Assembly: GCA_902607805.1 (NCBI GenBank)
Contig: CACLLR010000003.1
Coordinates: 1-62,453 of the forward strand
Reading direction: 5' to 3'
Source of the DNA: an uncultured Pelagibacteraceae bacterium
GTDB taxonomy: Bacteria > Pseudomonadota > Alphaproteobacteria > Pelagibacterales > Pelagibacteraceae
Length of the DNA stretch: 62,453 bases
Made by a program: the position numbers and the translations under genes. The notes below the pieces were generated by a model. It saw nothing but the letters and a program-made list of their open reading frames with translations. It searched no databases and was not told the DNA's origin. Positions 8,648 through 19,563 of this stretch are shown here, piece by piece. Every line of letters begins with the position of its first letter. The first letter of the stretch is position 1.

Positions 8648-11422
8648 ATGAATAAAGCAAAAAAAAACGATCATTATTATTTAATTGATGGATCGGGATA
8701 TATATTTAGAGCATATTATGCTCTTCCACCACTATCCAGAAAAAGTGACGGGATGCCAACTGGGGCTGTGAATGGGTTTTGCAATATGCTTTTTAAACTT
8801 TTAGAAGATTCAAAATCAGATTTGAATAAAGAAAAGCCCACACATTTTGCCGTAATTTTTGACTCTGCAAGAAAAAATTTTAGAAATGAAATTTACTCTG
8901 AATACAAAGCTAATAGATCAGATGCTCCCGATGATCTAATTCCTCAATTTGATTATATTAGAAAATCAGTTTTAGCTTTCAATTTACCATCTATTGAACT
9001 TTTAAATTATGAGGCAGACGATCTAATAGCAACATATGTTGAACAAATTTTAGATGAAGGATCGAAAGTAACAATAGTATCTTCTGATAAAGATTTAATG
9101 CAGTTATTTAAAAAAAATGTTCGCATATACGATCCTATGAAAAATAAATTTATAACTGATGAAGATGTAAACAAAAAGTTTGGTGTTAAACCAGAAAGTG
9201 TAATTGATGTTCAATCACTTGCAGGTGATAGCACTGATAATGTTCCCGGTGTACCTGGTATTGGTATAAAAACAGCTGCTGAATTAATAAATCAGTATGG
9301 AAATTTAGAAAATCTTTTAAAAAATGCAAGTAAGATTAAGCAAAATAAAAGAAGAGAAACATTGATTGAAAATAAAGATAAAGCAATAATAAGTAAAAAG
9401 CTTGTAACATTAAAAATTGATGTACCAGTAAAAAATAAAATTGATGAGTTTAAATTAAGGGAAGTTGATAAAAATAAACTTTATAATTTTTTAAGAGAAA
9501 TGGAATTTAATAGATTATTAAGTTCTGTAATTTCTACTTATGGAGATGTACAATTAAAAACAAATGAAACAAAAATTTCTTTAAAAGAAACAGCTTCTAA
9601 AATTTCAAAAAAAAATTATTTCTTAATTAAATCAGAAAATGAAATTAAAAATTGGTTGAATTCAGCTGAAGAACTTGGAGAATTTGCAATTGATACAGAG
9701 ACTAATTCATTAGATCCACATCAAGCAAAATTAGTTGGTATCTCTATATCGTATAGTATAGGTAAAGCATGCTATATACCAATAGGCCATGTTAATTATA
9801 AAAATTTAGATGAAGAAAAAGTATTAAAAATTCTAAAACCTTATTTAGAAGACAAAAGTATAAAAAAAATTGGTCAAAATATTAAGTTTGATTACATAAT
9901 TTTTTGGCAAAGAGGAATTTCTATTAATAGCATGGAAGATACAATGCTAATGTCTTATGTTCTAGATGCTGGAAAAAATAGACATAATATGGATTTATTA
10001 TCAGAAATCCATTTAGGTCATAAAACTATTAAATTTAAAGATTTAGTTGGATCTGGAAAAAAAGAAATAAATTTTAGTGAAGTTGATGTTGCTTTAGCGA
10101 AAGATTATGCCGCTGAAGATGCTGACATTACATATAGATTGTATAAAATTTTTTCTAAATCTCTTAAGTTAGAAAAACTTGTAAATATTTATGAAATTTT
10201 CGAAAAACCTTTAATTAAAATCTTAGCTTTGATGGAAATAAATGGAATTAGATTAGATAAATCATTTTTAAAAAAACTTTCATTAAAATTTGAACAAAAA
10301 ATTAATATTCTTGAAAAAAAAATATATAAAATTTCGAAAAAAGAATTCAATATAGGCTCAACAAAGCAACTAGGTGAAATAATGTATAATGATTTAAAAA
10401 TTGCTTCTTTAAGAAGAACAAAAAAAGGAAGTTTTGCCACAAGTGCGTCTGTTTTGGAAGATTTAGCTTTCAAAGGAAATGAATTTCCAAAGTTAATTTT
10501 AGAATGGAGACAATCAAGTAAATTAAAAAATACTTACTCAGACTCTCTACAAGAGCATATTAATCAAAAAACAAATAGAGTTCATACCTCATTTTTATTA
10601 GCCGCAACGACAACAGGAAGGCTTGCATCAAGTGACCCAAATTTGCAAAACATTCCAATAAAAACAGAAGAAGGAAAAGATATACGTAAGGCATTTATTT
10701 CTGAAAAAAATAAAAAATTAATTTCAGCAGATTATAATCAAATTGAAATGAGGATATTAGCAGATTTAGCAAATGTTAAAGAATTAAAAAAAGCATTTTT
10801 AAATAATGAAGATATTCACTCTCTAACTGCAAGCCAAGTTTTTGGTGTAGATATAAAAAAAGTAAATTCCGAAATGAGAAGAAAAGCTAAAGCTATAAAT
10901 TTTGGTATAATTTATGGAATATCACAATATGGATTAGCAAAACAAATTGGTGTTTCAAATAATGAAGCAGAAGACTTTCTAAATTCATATTTTTTAAAAT
11001 TTCCTGAGATAAAAGAATATATGGTTAACACAATTAAATTTTGTCGAAAAAGTGGGTTTGTAAGTAATATTTTTGGAAGAAAAACTCATATTACTGGAAT
11101 AAATGATAAAAATTTTAATATCAGAAATTTTCAAGAAAGAGCCGCAATTAATGCACCCATACAAGGATCAGCATCTGAAATAATGAGATTAGCTATGATT
11201 AGACTTAATGATGAAATTGAGAGTAAAAAAAATAAATCTTTAAAAATGTTATTACAAATTCATGACGAGCTTATATTTGAGACTGATTTAAATGAAGTTA
11301 AGTCTGCTTCAACACTAATAAAAAATACAATGATAAGTGTAAAAGATAGCAATCTTCATTCTTTTTCTATACCTTTGTTGGTAGATGTAAATATAGGTGA
11401 TAATTGGGGATTACTTCATTAA
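8648..11422 (+). CDS. polA: DNA polymerase I
   Basis: 5' nuclease domain, DTETNSLDP 3'-5' exonuclease motif, polymerase motifs SADYNQIEMRILADLA, RRKAKAINFGIIYG, QIHDELIFE. Confidence 0.97.
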   Translation: MNKAKKNDHYYLIDGSGYIFRAYYALPPLSRKSDGMPTGAVNGFCNMLFKLLEDSKSDLNKEKPTHFAVIFDSARKNFRNEIYSEYKANRSDAPDDLIPQFDYIRKSVLAFNLPSIELLNYEADDLIATYVEQILDEGSKVTIVSSDKDLMQLFKKNVRIYDPMKNKFITDEDVNKKFGVKPESVIDVQSLAGDSTDNVPGVPGIGIKTAAELINQYGNLENLLKNASKIKQNKRRETLIENKDKAIISKKLVTLKIDVPVKNKIDEFKLREVDKNKLYNFLREMEFNRLLSSVISTYGDVQLKTNETKISLKETASKISKKNYFLIKSENEIKNWLNSAEELGEFAIDTETNSLDPHQAKLVGISISYSIGKACYIPIGHVNYKNLDEEKVLKILKPYLEDKSIKKIGQNIKFDYIIFWQRGISINSMEDTMLMSYVLDAGKNRHNMDLLSEIHLGHKTIKFKDLVGSGKKEINFSEVDVALAKDYAAEDADITYRLYKIFSKSLKLEKLVNIYEIFEKPLIKILALMEINGIRLDKSFLKKLSLKFEQKINILEKKIYKISKKEFNIGSTKQLGEIMYNDLKIASLRRTKKGSFATSASVLEDLAFKGNEFPKLILEWRQSSKLKNTYSDSLQEHINQKTNRVHTSFLLAATTTGRLASSDPNLQNIPIKTEEGKDIRKAFISEKNKKLISADYNQIEMRILADLANVKELKKAFLNNEDIHSLTASQVFGVDIKKVNSEMRRKAKAINFGIIYGISQYGLAKQIGVSNNEAEDFLNSYFLKFPEIKEYMVNTIKFCRKSGFVSNIFGRKTHITGINDKNFNIRNFQERAAINAPIQGSASEIMRLAMIRLNDEIESKKNKSLKMLLQIHDELIFETDLNEVKSASTLIKNTMISVKDSNLHSFSIPLLVDVNIGDNWGLLH

Positions 11423-11476
11423 ATTCTGTTAGTATTGCCCAAATTAGAACAATTTAGTATTTTTATAAATTAGATC

Positions 11477-12178
11477 ATGAAACAAACGATAGCCCTAATT
11501 GATGATGACAGAAATATTATTACGAGTATTAGTATTGCTTTAGAAAAAGAGGGATTTAATGTTCAAACTTATTTAGATGGTGAAAGTGCTTTGATAGGTT
11601 TAACCCGAACACCTCCGGACTTAGCTGTTATAGATATAAAAATGCCAAAAATGGATGGAGAAGAACTATTAAAAAAATTAAGAAAAAAAACTTCAATGCC
11701 TGTTATATTTTTAACTTCTAAAGATGAAGAAGTTGATGAGCTTTTAGGATTGAAATTAGGCGCTGATGATTATGTAAAAAAATCAGGAGGTTTTTCAATA
11801 AAAGTTTTAATTGAAAGAATTAGAGTGCAGTTAAGAAAAAGAGATAGTAGTAATATTGAAGATGCAAAAAATATAATAGCTCATGGAAAATTAAAGTTAG
11901 ATCCTTCACAGCTGGAATGCGAATGGAACGGTCAACAACTCCCAGATAAACTTACAACAACAGAATTTCTTATTGTTAAAGAACTAGCAAAAAGACCAGG
12001 TATTATTAAAGAAAGATCACAATTAATGGATATAGCTTATAGAGAGGATACTGATATTGAAGATAGAACCATTGATAGTCATGTAAAAAGAATTAGAAAA
12101 AAATTTAAAAGAGTTGATAGTAACTTTTCTGCAATCGAAACAAGATATGGCAGCGGATATCGTTGGAACATTAGTTAA
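11477..12178 (+). CDS. chvI: Response regulator ChvI-like
   Basis: OmpR-type receiver plus winged helix; directly followed by a ChvG-like kinase. Confidence 0.85.
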   Translation: MKQTIALIDDDRNIITSISIALEKEGFNVQTYLDGESALIGLTRTPPDLAVIDIKMPKMDGEELLKKLRKKTSMPVIFLTSKDEEVDELLGLKLGADDYVKKSGGFSIKVLIERIRVQLRKRDSSNIEDAKNIIAHGKLKLDPSQLECEWNGQQLPDKLTTTEFLIVKELAKRPGIIKERSQLMDIAYREDTDIEDRTIDSHVKRIRKKFKRVDSNFSAIETRYGSGYRWNIS

Positions 12179-13710
12179 TGTTAAATAATTTTATAAAAAA
12201 TTTGTCGATTTTAAAAAAATTTTTATTTATTAATTTAATAATATTTATTGTAATTGGAAGTTTTACGATTTTTTATTTAAGAACTATTCAACCTAATTTA
12301 ATTAATGATAAAACAATAAATCATATTAAAATAATTGATAATACTATAAGTCATATTCAAAGATTAAAAATAAAGTTTACACAAGAAGATATAAGAAAAT
12401 TTTTATTCTCTACAAGATTTCTATTTCAAAGCCTGGATAGAGTTTTAATATTTGATAAAAATTTTAATTTAATTGGCGATACCGACTCTTTGGATTTAGA
12501 TCCAAGATCATTTTCTCAAAGACTTGAAATTGTTGAAATGGAAAAATCAGTAGAATTAAATCAATCATTAAATAATGAAAAAAAAATTAAAAAAGAAAAA
12601 AAACCAATTTCAATAAATGAAATTTTAATTGACTACTCTAAATCTTCTAATTATGGAAAACCTTTTACATTTACAGAAGAAAGTTATGATCAATTTCTAT
12701 TAACAACTATTAAAAATGTTTTTGATGGAGAGGAAAATATTGGATATTTGGCTATTACAGAAAGTGCCAATGACATTAGAGCAGCAATTAATGAAAGGAA
12801 AAGTTTTATTACTAGAACAGCTTTAGTAGTAGTTGTTGTAATTTTAATTTTTTCGTATGTATTAAATAGATATTTTTTAAAACCAATAAAAAACTTAGTT
12901 AATTACACAAAAATTATAAAAGATAAGAGCAACAAAAAAACTAATATAGGAACGATAAAAATTAGAAATGATGAATTAGGATTATTGTCCAAATCTCTTG
13001 ATGAAATGACAAATGAATTAAGAAAAAGAATCAGTACTGCAGAAAATTTTTCTACTGATCTAGTGCACGAAATTAGAAATCCGCTAGCTTCGTTAAAAAG
13101 TGCCTCTGAAATAATTTCAGAAACTGAAGATAAAAAACAAAGAGATAAGTTAATAAATATTGTTACTCATGATGTAGAAAGGATAGAAAGATTAATTACT
13201 GATTATTCTCAGATGTTAAAAGACGAAGCCGCAATTACTTCAGAACAAATGAATAAAGTTAATCTCAAATTAATAGCAAGATCTGTGGTTGATGATTTTA
13301 ATAGTATTTATAATTCAAAAAGAGGAATATCTATAAACCTCAAAACAAATGGTAGTGAAGAATATATTGTTTTAGGTATAGAAAATCGAATCGAACAAAT
13401 CATTGCAAATCTCCTAGAAAATTCAATTTCTTTTAGTAATGATAATCAGGAAATCAATGTTGAAATAACAAAAAATGAAAACGGACAAATATATTTAAAT
13501 GTTATTGATCAAGGAGAAGGATTTAAAGAGAAAGATACAACAAAAATATTTAATAGATTTTATAGTAATAGGCCGGATAAATTTGGAGAACATTCTGGCC
13601 TAGGTCTAAATATCGTAAAAAATCTTGTAGACCTACATAATGCTCAAATTTTTGCCAAAAATAACAAAGACAAAGGTGCTAATATTGAAATTATTTTTCC
13701 TAGCGCCTAA
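12178..13710 (+). CDS. chvG: Sensor histidine kinase ChvG-like
   Basis: TM-HAMP, LVHEIRNPLASLKSA H-box, HSGLGLNIVKNLVDLH ATPase motif. Confidence 0.85.
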   Translation: MLNNFIKNLSILKKFLFINLIIFIVIGSFTIFYLRTIQPNLINDKTINHIKIIDNTISHIQRLKIKFTQEDIRKFLFSTRFLFQSLDRVLIFDKNFNLIGDTDSLDLDPRSFSQRLEIVEMEKSVELNQSLNNEKKIKKEKKPISINEILIDYSKSSNYGKPFTFTEESYDQFLLTTIKNVFDGEENIGYLAITESANDIRAAINERKSFITRTALVVVVVILIFSYVLNRYFLKPIKNLVNYTKIIKDKSNKKTNIGTIKIRNDELGLLSKSLDEMTNELRKRISTAENFSTDLVHEIRNPLASLKSASEIISETEDKKQRDKLINIVTHDVERIERLITDYSQMLKDEAAITSEQMNKVNLKLIARSVVDDFNSIYNSKRGISINLKTNGSEEYIVLGIENRIEQIIANLLENSISFSNDNQEINVEITKNENGQIYLNVIDQGEGFKEKDTTKIFNRFYSNRPDKFGEHSGLGLNIVKNLVDLHNAQIFAKNNKDKGANIEIIFPSA

Positions 13711-13756
13711 TTGATATATTGAAAAAAATAAAATTAGCTGATAAAAGGCCGGCTTC

Positions 13757-15043
13757 ATGAATGATTACAAAGTAAAAGATATCAAACAAGCAGAATTTGG
13801 AAGAAAAGAGATTTCATTAGCTGAAACTGAAATGCCAGGCTTAATGGCAATAAGAAAAGAGTATAAAGGAAAATTTCCTCTTAAAGGTGCAAAAATTTTG
13901 GGTTGTTTACATATGACTATACAAACGGCAGTTTTAATTGAAACATTAGTTGAATTAGGTGCGGAAGTTAGATGGTCTTCATGTAATATATTTTCCACTC
14001 AAGATCATGCAGCCGCAGCAATTGCAAAAGTAGGTATACCAGTATTTGCATGGAAAGGTGAAACTGAAGAAGAGTATTGGTGGTGTGTAAGACAAACCAT
14101 TGAAGGGAAAAAAGATTGGAAGCCTAATATGATATTAGATGATGGTGGAGATCTTACAGCATTAATGCATAAAGATTATAAAGATTTAATGAAATCAATA
14201 AAAGGTTTATCTGAAGAAACAACAACTGGTGTTTTAGCTTTAAAAAAAATGGAAAATGAGGGTACATTATTAGTTCCTGCTATTAATGTTAACGATTCAG
14301 TTACAAAATCAAAATTTGACAATTTATATGGATGTAGAGAAAGTCTAGTAGATGGAATTAAAAGAGCAACCGATGTAATGATGTCAGGCAAGGTTGCAAT
14401 TGTAGCTGGATTTGGTGATGTAGGAAAAGGTAGTGCAGCTTCACTAAGACAAAGTGGTGCAAGAGTAATGGTTACTGAAACTGATCCTATATGTGCATTA
14501 CAGGCTGCTATGGAAGGATATGAAGTAGTTTTAATGGATGAAATGATTAAAGAAGCGGACATAGTGGTTACTGCAACCGGAAATAAGGATATTGTTACAG
14601 CGGACCATATGAGAATGATGAAGGATAGGGCAATTCTTTGTAATATTGGTCACTTTGATAATGAAATACAGGTTGAAGCTTTAAAAAATTATAAATGGGA
14701 TGAGATAAAACCACAAGTACATGAAATAACTTTGCCAAGCAATAAAAGAATTATTTTATTAGCAGAAGGTAGACTTGTAAATTTAGGTTGTGCGACTGGA
14801 CATCCAAGTTTTGTTATGAGCGCTTCATTTACAAATCAAGTTACAGCCCAAATAGAATTGTGGAATAATTCTGAAAAATATGAAAAAAAGGTTTATGTTC
14901 TACCAAAACATCTTGATGAAAAAGTTGCTAGATTACATTTAGACAAAGTTGGCGCAAAACTAACAGAGCTTTCTAAAGATCAGGCAGATTATATAAGTGT
15001 TAAAAAAGAAGGACCATTCAAATCCGATGCCTATCGGTACTAA
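13757..15043 (+). CDS. ahcY: Adenosylhomocysteinase
   Basis: [43 protein letters not shown]-terminal KSDAYRY. Confidence 0.97.
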   Translation: MNDYKVKDIKQAEFGRKEISLAETEMPGLMAIRKEYKGKFPLKGAKILGCLHMTIQTAVLIETLVELGAEVRWSSCNIFSTQDHAAAAIAKVGIPVFAWKGETEEEYWWCVRQTIEGKKDWKPNMILDDGGDLTALMHKDYKDLMKSIKGLSEETTTGVLALKKMENEGTLLVPAINVNDSVTKSKFDNLYGCRESLVDGIKRATDVMMSGKVAIVAGFGDVGKGSAASLRQSGARVMVTETDPICALQAAMEGYEVVLMDEMIKEADIVVTATGNKDIVTADHMRMMKDRAILCNIGHFDNEIQVEALKNYKWDEIKPQVHEITLPSNKRIILLAEGRLVNLGCATGHPSFVMSASFTNQVTAQIELWNNSEKYEKKVYVLPKHLDEKVARLHLDKVGAKLTELSKDQADYISVKKEGPFKSDAYRY

Positions 15044-15506
15044 AAGCAATAAAATTGATATAAGTCTACCAAAAGATATAAAGTTAATTTCCCAAAGAAT
15101 TTCTAATTATTTAGATAATGGAGATATAGTATTTTTATTTGGAGAAATTGGAGTGGGAAAAACTACATTTGTAAGGCATTTTATTAATAATCTTCAAAAA
15201 AAATGTAATGAACCAAGAACAGAAGTCCCAAGTCCAACTTTTAATATTATTAATGAATATTTAATTAAAGAAAAAAAAATCGCACACATTGATTTGTACA
15301 GAGTAAAAGATGAGAATGAACTTTATAATATTGGATTATTTGAGAATAAAGAAAATTATATTTTATTTATTGAATGGCCAGAAATAATAAAAAAAAAACC
15401 AGATAATAGAATTGAATTATATTTTAAATACCAAGAAAATTTTAATAAAAGAAGTTTAGAAATTTCTACAAAACATAAAAAAGAAATTATAAATGAATTC
15501 ATCTAG
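15027..15506 (+). CDS. tsaE: tRNA threonylcarbamoyladenosine biosynthesis ATPase TsaE
   Basis: [18 protein letters not shown] Walker [22 protein letters not shown] at 15027 in frame with the ORF. Confidence 0.9.
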   Translation: MPIGTKSNKIDISLPKDIKLISQRISNYLDNGDIVFLFGEIGVGKTTFVRHFINNLQKKCNEPRTEVPSPTFNIINEYLIKEKKIAHIDLYRVKDENELYNIGLFENKENYILFIEWPEIIKKKPDNRIELYFKYQENFNKRSLEISTKHKKEIINEFI

Positions 15507-16437
15507 TAATTTAATTAGTCTTTCTGGAGATGCATCTTTTAGAAGTTTTTACAGAGATAAAAATAAAAAAAAATCTATAATTGTTTTTGCTAAAAAAGAA
15601 AAAAAAAAAAATTTACTTATTTACGATGCAATAAATAAAATATTAATAAAAAATAATATAAAAGCTCCTAAATTATATCAAGAAAACTACAAAAAAAATT
15701 TTATTAGAATCGAAGATTTAGGCAACCAAAATGTTGCATACAAATTGAATAAAAAAAATAAAATTGGTTATTATTTTAAAATATTAAAAGTACTTAATAA
15801 ATTGCAAAGAATTAATAATAAGAAAATAAGTACTTTCAAAAATACCAAATATATAATTCCACAATATACAAAAACTGAACTTTTAAAGGAATCTAAATTA
15901 TTTATAGATTGGTATATCCCAAGTAAAATTAAAAAAAAAAATCAGATATTTTTAAAAAAAAAATTAGAAATTATATTCTTAAATCTTCTTAATAGATTAG
16001 AATCAAAAAAAAGTGTATTTGTACATCGTGATTTTCATATTTCTAATATGATGTTATATAAAAAAAAAATTTATCTTATTGATAATCAAGATGCGGTTTA
16101 TGGAAACATTGCTTATGATCTAGCTTCATTAATTGATGATGTTAGAGTTAAAACTACTTTAGAACAAAAAAAAAAAATTTATGATAAATATGTTAAAGAA
16201 AAAAAAGCATTAGATATAAGTAAATTTAAAAATGATTTTGAAATATTATCAGTACTTAGAAATATTAAAATTATTGGTATTTTTACCAGATTGTCCGTTA
16301 GAGATAAAAAAAAAAAATACTTAAAATTAATACCAAGGGCATGGAATTTAATAGAATATAGAATTAAAAAAAATTATAAATTTAAGGATTTGAAAATTAT
16401 ATTAGATAAATATTTTCCTAAGAAAATTAGACAATGA
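15493..16437 (+). CDS. Aminoglycoside phosphotransferase-family kinase (AmgK-like sugar kinase)
   Basis: VHRDFHISNMMLYKKKIYLIDNQDAVYGNIAYDLASL; next to tsaE and a nucleotidyltransferase. Confidence 0.8.
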   Translation: MNSSSNLISLSGDASFRSFYRDKNKKKSIIVFAKKEKKKNLLIYDAINKILIKNNIKAPKLYQENYKKNFIRIEDLGNQNVAYKLNKKNKIGYYFKILKVLNKLQRINNKKISTFKNTKYIIPQYTKTELLKESKLFIDWYIPSKIKKKNQIFLKKKLEIIFLNLLNRLESKKSVFVHRDFHISNMMLYKKKIYLIDNQDAVYGNIAYDLASLIDDVRVKTTLEQKKKIYDKYVKEKKALDISKFKNDFEILSVLRNIKIIGIFTRLSVRDKKKKYLKLIPRAWNLIEYRIKKNYKFKDLKIILDKYFPKKIRQ

Positions 16438-17126
16438 AAATAAATACTGCGTTAATTTTATGTGCGGGTTTTGGAAAAAGATTAAATCCAATTACTCTTA
16501 AAGTTCCCAAACCTCTTATTATTATTGATAACTTAGAGTTATTAGAACACAATTTAAATTTAATAAAAAAATTGAGAATTAAAAATATAAAAATAAATAC
16601 ATTTTATTTGCAGGATCAGATAATTCAATTTATTAAAAATCATCCACTTAAAAATGATATAGAAATAATCAAAGACGGTAGTAGCATATTAGATACTGGT
16701 GGAGGAATATTAAATTTACTTAAAAATTCTAAAGAAAAAGATTTTTTAGTTTTTAATCCAGACACACTTTGGACAATAGATTATAAAGAAACTATTAATG
16801 ATATGATTAAAGTTTATTTTGAAAATAAAATGGAAAATTTATTAATGGTAGTTAATAAAGTAAATAGCTATGATCAAAGATTTAAAGGAGACTTCGAACT
16901 AAAACAAAAAGTATTATTAAAAGATTCTGATAACAATTATATTTATACTGGCTGCCAGATAATTAACAAAAAATTATTTAATGATATTGGTAAAAATAAA
17001 TTTTCAATTTTAGAAATATGGAATTCACAAATGAATAAAAAAAAATTATATGGTCATGAATATGAAGGTAAATTTATACATTTGACAGATTTAGAAATTT
17101 TTAATCAATTAACTAAAAATCAATAA
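16434..17126 (+). CDS. NTP-transferase (MurU-like nucleotidyltransferase)
   Basis: ALILCAGFGKRLNPITLKVPKPLI signature; overlaps the AmgK-like gene. Confidence 0.82.
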   Translation: MKINTALILCAGFGKRLNPITLKVPKPLIIIDNLELLEHNLNLIKKLRIKNIKINTFYLQDQIIQFIKNHPLKNDIEIIKDGSSILDTGGGILNLLKNSKEKDFLVFNPDTLWTIDYKETINDMIKVYFENKMENLLMVVNKVNSYDQRFKGDFELKQKVLLKDSDNNYIYTGCQIINKKLFNDIGKNKFSILEIWNSQMNKKKLYGHEYEGKFIHLTDLEIFNQLTKNQ

Positions 17127-17825
17127 ATTTTTTGCTCTATTTTTATCTAGATACTTTACACTATCTATTTTATTTTTATTATTAAAATTTATTAAAAGTG
17201 GATTGCCAGTAGGAATTTCAAGTTTAGAAATTTCATTGTTATTTATTTTAAATAAATATTTACATAAAGCTCTAATAGAATTTCCATGAGCTGAAATCAG
17301 AATATTTTTATCTAGTTTTTTAGAAATATTTTTTTTAAAATATTCTACTACTCTATTATAAGTGTCTTTAAGTGATTCCGTATCTGGAATTTTATCTCTT
17401 GGTATATCATTGTAAATTAGAATATTTAATGGATGGTAAGGATTATTTTTATTTAATGGTTCAGGAGTATTGTCCCAAGATCTTCTAAATTCATGAATTT
17501 TTTTTTCACCATAAATTTTTTTCATTTCATCTTTGTTAAATCCTGTAAGCGCTCCATAATGTCTTTCATTTAATTCCCATGCTTTTATAACTTTATCATT
17601 TTTTATTCTAAGCGTATTTAAAATAAGTTTTAAAGTTTCTACTGCTCTTTTTTGATAAGATGTATAAAAAAAATTTATATCAATATTTAATTCTTTAATT
17701 AATTCTCCAGCTTTACAAGCTTCAAGCTTTCCTTTTGCTGATAAATCAACATCAACCCAGCCAGTGAATTTATTTTCTAAATTCCATTCACTTTGACCAT
17801 GTCTTACTAAAATTAAATGACTCAT
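17109..17825 (-). CDS. gpmA: 2,3-bisphosphoglycerate-dependent phosphoglycerate mutase
   Basis: LILVRHGQSEWNLENKFTGWVDVDLSAKG, NERHYGALTG, SAHGNSIRAL. Confidence 0.93.
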   Translation of the reverse strand: MSHLILVRHGQSEWNLENKFTGWVDVDLSAKGKLEACKAGELIKELNIDINFFYTSYQKRAVETLKLILNTLRIKNDKVIKAWELNERHYGALTGFNKDEMKKIYGEKKIHEFRRSWDNTPEPLNKNNPYHPLNILIYNDIPRDKIPDTESLKDTYNRVVEYFKKNISKKLDKNILISAHGNSIRALCKYLFKINNNEISKLEIPTGNPLLINFNNKNKIDSVKYLDKNRAKNLLIFS

Positions 17826-17857
17826 AGATAATTTTTATTTATAAGCTAAATTTACAA

Positions 17858-18226
17858 ATGGCAAAATTAATATTTCAAATAATTAATATTATATTTATAA
17901 TTTTATATGTTTATCCTGGAAGTATCTTAGGTTTTATTATTAATAAAGATTTTAGTAAACAACCTCAAATTACATCTGATTTTATGTTAATTTCCTCTAA
18001 TCATGTATATGCTTTTATAGTATTATCATTAACAGGAATATTGAGTTATTTTAATGTTCAAAAAGTTATAATTTTTTACTTATTTTTTATTTCAATAATT
18101 CTTGAACTATTTCATTTACTGATACCAAACAGATCATTTCAATTTTCTGACTTGTTTGGTAATATTATTGGAGTTTTAATATCTTTACTAATATTAATTA
18201 TAATTAATTTTTGGAGAAAAAAATGA
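17858..18226 (+). CDS. VanZ-like small membrane protein
   Basis: DKFLHFLAY-like region not clear, but FFISIILELFHLLIPNRSFQFSDLFGNIIGVLIS resembles VanZ-like proteins. Confidence 0.6.
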   Translation: MAKLIFQIINIIFIILYVYPGSILGFIINKDFSKQPQITSDFMLISSNHVYAFIVLSLTGILSYFNVQKVIIFYLFFISIILELFHLLIPNRSFQFSDLFGNIIGVLISLLILIIINFWRKK

Positions 18227-18531
18227 GTTCATTTGAAGAAAGAGAAAAAAGTTTTGAAAAAAAATTTGCACATGATGAGGAACTGCAATTTAAAGTTAGT
18301 GCTCGTAGAAATAAATACATAGGCCAATGGGTTTCACAAATTTTAGGATTCGATTCTGATAAAGAAAAAGAATATATACAATCTGTAATTAAAGCAGATT
18401 TTGCTGAAGCAGGAGATGAAGATGTATTTAGAAAAGTAAAAGAGGACTTAAAAGATAATAATATCTCTGACGAAGAAATAAGAAAAAAAATGAATGAGCT
18501 TAATGAAAAAGCAAAATCTGAATTTAAGTAG
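18211..18531 (+). CDS. DUF1476 family protein (ATPase inhibitor subunit zeta-like)
   Basis: SSFEEREKSFEKKFAHDEELQFKVSARRNKYIGQWVSQILG. Confidence 0.9.
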   Translation: MEKKMSSFEEREKSFEKKFAHDEELQFKVSARRNKYIGQWVSQILGFDSDKEKEYIQSVIKADFAEAGDEDVFRKVKEDLKDNNISDEEIRKKMNELNEKAKSEFK

Positions 18532-18976
18532 TTTTTTTATCATCATTTTATTTACACTTTCATATGCTCATAGTTCAGAAAAAAGTACTCTCAAAGGAAA
18601 AGCTAAGGTTATTGATGGCGACACAATTGAAATCAATAAAGAAAAAATTCGCTTTGGAGGAATAGACTCTCCTGAGAGAAAAGAAATAGGATACAAATTT
18701 TCAAAACAAAAACTTAAAGAAAAAATAAGCAAAAACATTGTTACTTGTGTTAGAGAAAAAAATAAAGATATATGGGGTAGAACAATTGCCGAATGTTTTA
18801 TTGACGGCAAAAGCATATCATCTTTTATGGTTAAAAATGGATATGCCTGTGATTATGTAAAGTATTCAAAAAAAAAATATGCTAAAGAACAAGTATATGC
18901 CAAATCAAAAAAATTGGGTATTTGGAAAATGAAATTTAATCCTTCTTGGGAAAAAAAATGTATGAAAAATAAATGA
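18503..18976 (+). CDS. Secreted thermonuclease (SNase-like)
   Basis: GKAKVIDGDTIEINKEKIRFGGIDSPE..WGRTIAECFIDGKSISSFMVKNGYA. Confidence 0.88.
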   Translation: MKKQNLNLSSFFIIILFTLSYAHSSEKSTLKGKAKVIDGDTIEINKEKIRFGGIDSPERKEIGYKFSKQKLKEKISKNIVTCVREKNKDIWGRTIAECFIDGKSISSFMVKNGYACDYVKYSKKKYAKEQVYAKSKKLGIWKMKFNPSWEKKCMKNK

Positions 18977-19563
18977 AAAAAATATTTATATTAATTTGTT
19001 TATTATTTTTATCTTCTTGCACTTCTATTCCAAAAAATACATCAGATGGTTGTTCAATATTTTCTGAAAGATATCTTTGGTACAAGCATGCAAAGAAAAC
19101 AGAGCAAAAGTGGGGTACGCCAATATATTTACAATTAGCAATAATAAAAATGGAGTCAGATTTTGATTGGTTAGCAAAGCCAAAAAGGCACAAGATTTTT
19201 AAAGTTATACCTTATCGGAGAGCATCTAGTTCTTTAGGATATTCGCAAGCAATAAAAGGGACGTGGAAGCAATACAAAAATGAAACTGGCAATAAACTTG
19301 CCACAAGAACAAGATTTAAAGATAGTGTAGATTTTATTGGCTGGTATACAAATAAGTCTGAAAAAATTTTAAAAATATCAAAAAAAGACTCTTTTAGACA
19401 ATACATTGCTTATCACGAAGGATGGGGTAATTATAAAAATTATAAAAATAATCAAAAAGTAATTCTCTTAGCAAAAAAAGTTCAGAAACAATCAAATAAA
19501 TATAAAACTCAATTAAATAATTGTAAAAATTCTTTAACTACTAGAAAATATATAATTTTTTAA
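18973..19563 (+). CDS. Lipoprotein with transglycosylase SLT-like fold
   Basis: Lipobox LFLSSC; LQLAIIKMESDFDW..YSQAIKGTWKQY..YIAYHEGWGNY. Confidence 0.7.
   Translation: MKKIFILICLLFLSSCTSIPKNTSDGCSIFSERYLWYKHAKKTEQKWGTPIYLQLAIIKMESDFDWLAKPKRHKIFKVIPYRRASSSLGYSQAIKGTWKQYKNETGNKLATRTRFKDSVDFIGWYTNKSEKILKISKKDSFRQYIAYHEGWGNYKNYKNNQKVILLAKKVQKQSNKYKTQLNNCKNSLTTRKYIIF

Noticed and set aside
10189-10473. Antisense ORF inside polA (also 13765-13998, 14176-14562, 18568-18816, 22258-22533, 58318-58644, 60313-60657 and similar)
   Set aside because: Each lies antisense to, or out of frame inside, a well-supported gene and has no recognisable domain.
13711-13756. Possible SAH/SAM riboswitch upstream of ahcY
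   Set aside because: Only 46 nt between chvG and ahcY, with no recognisable riboswitch core.
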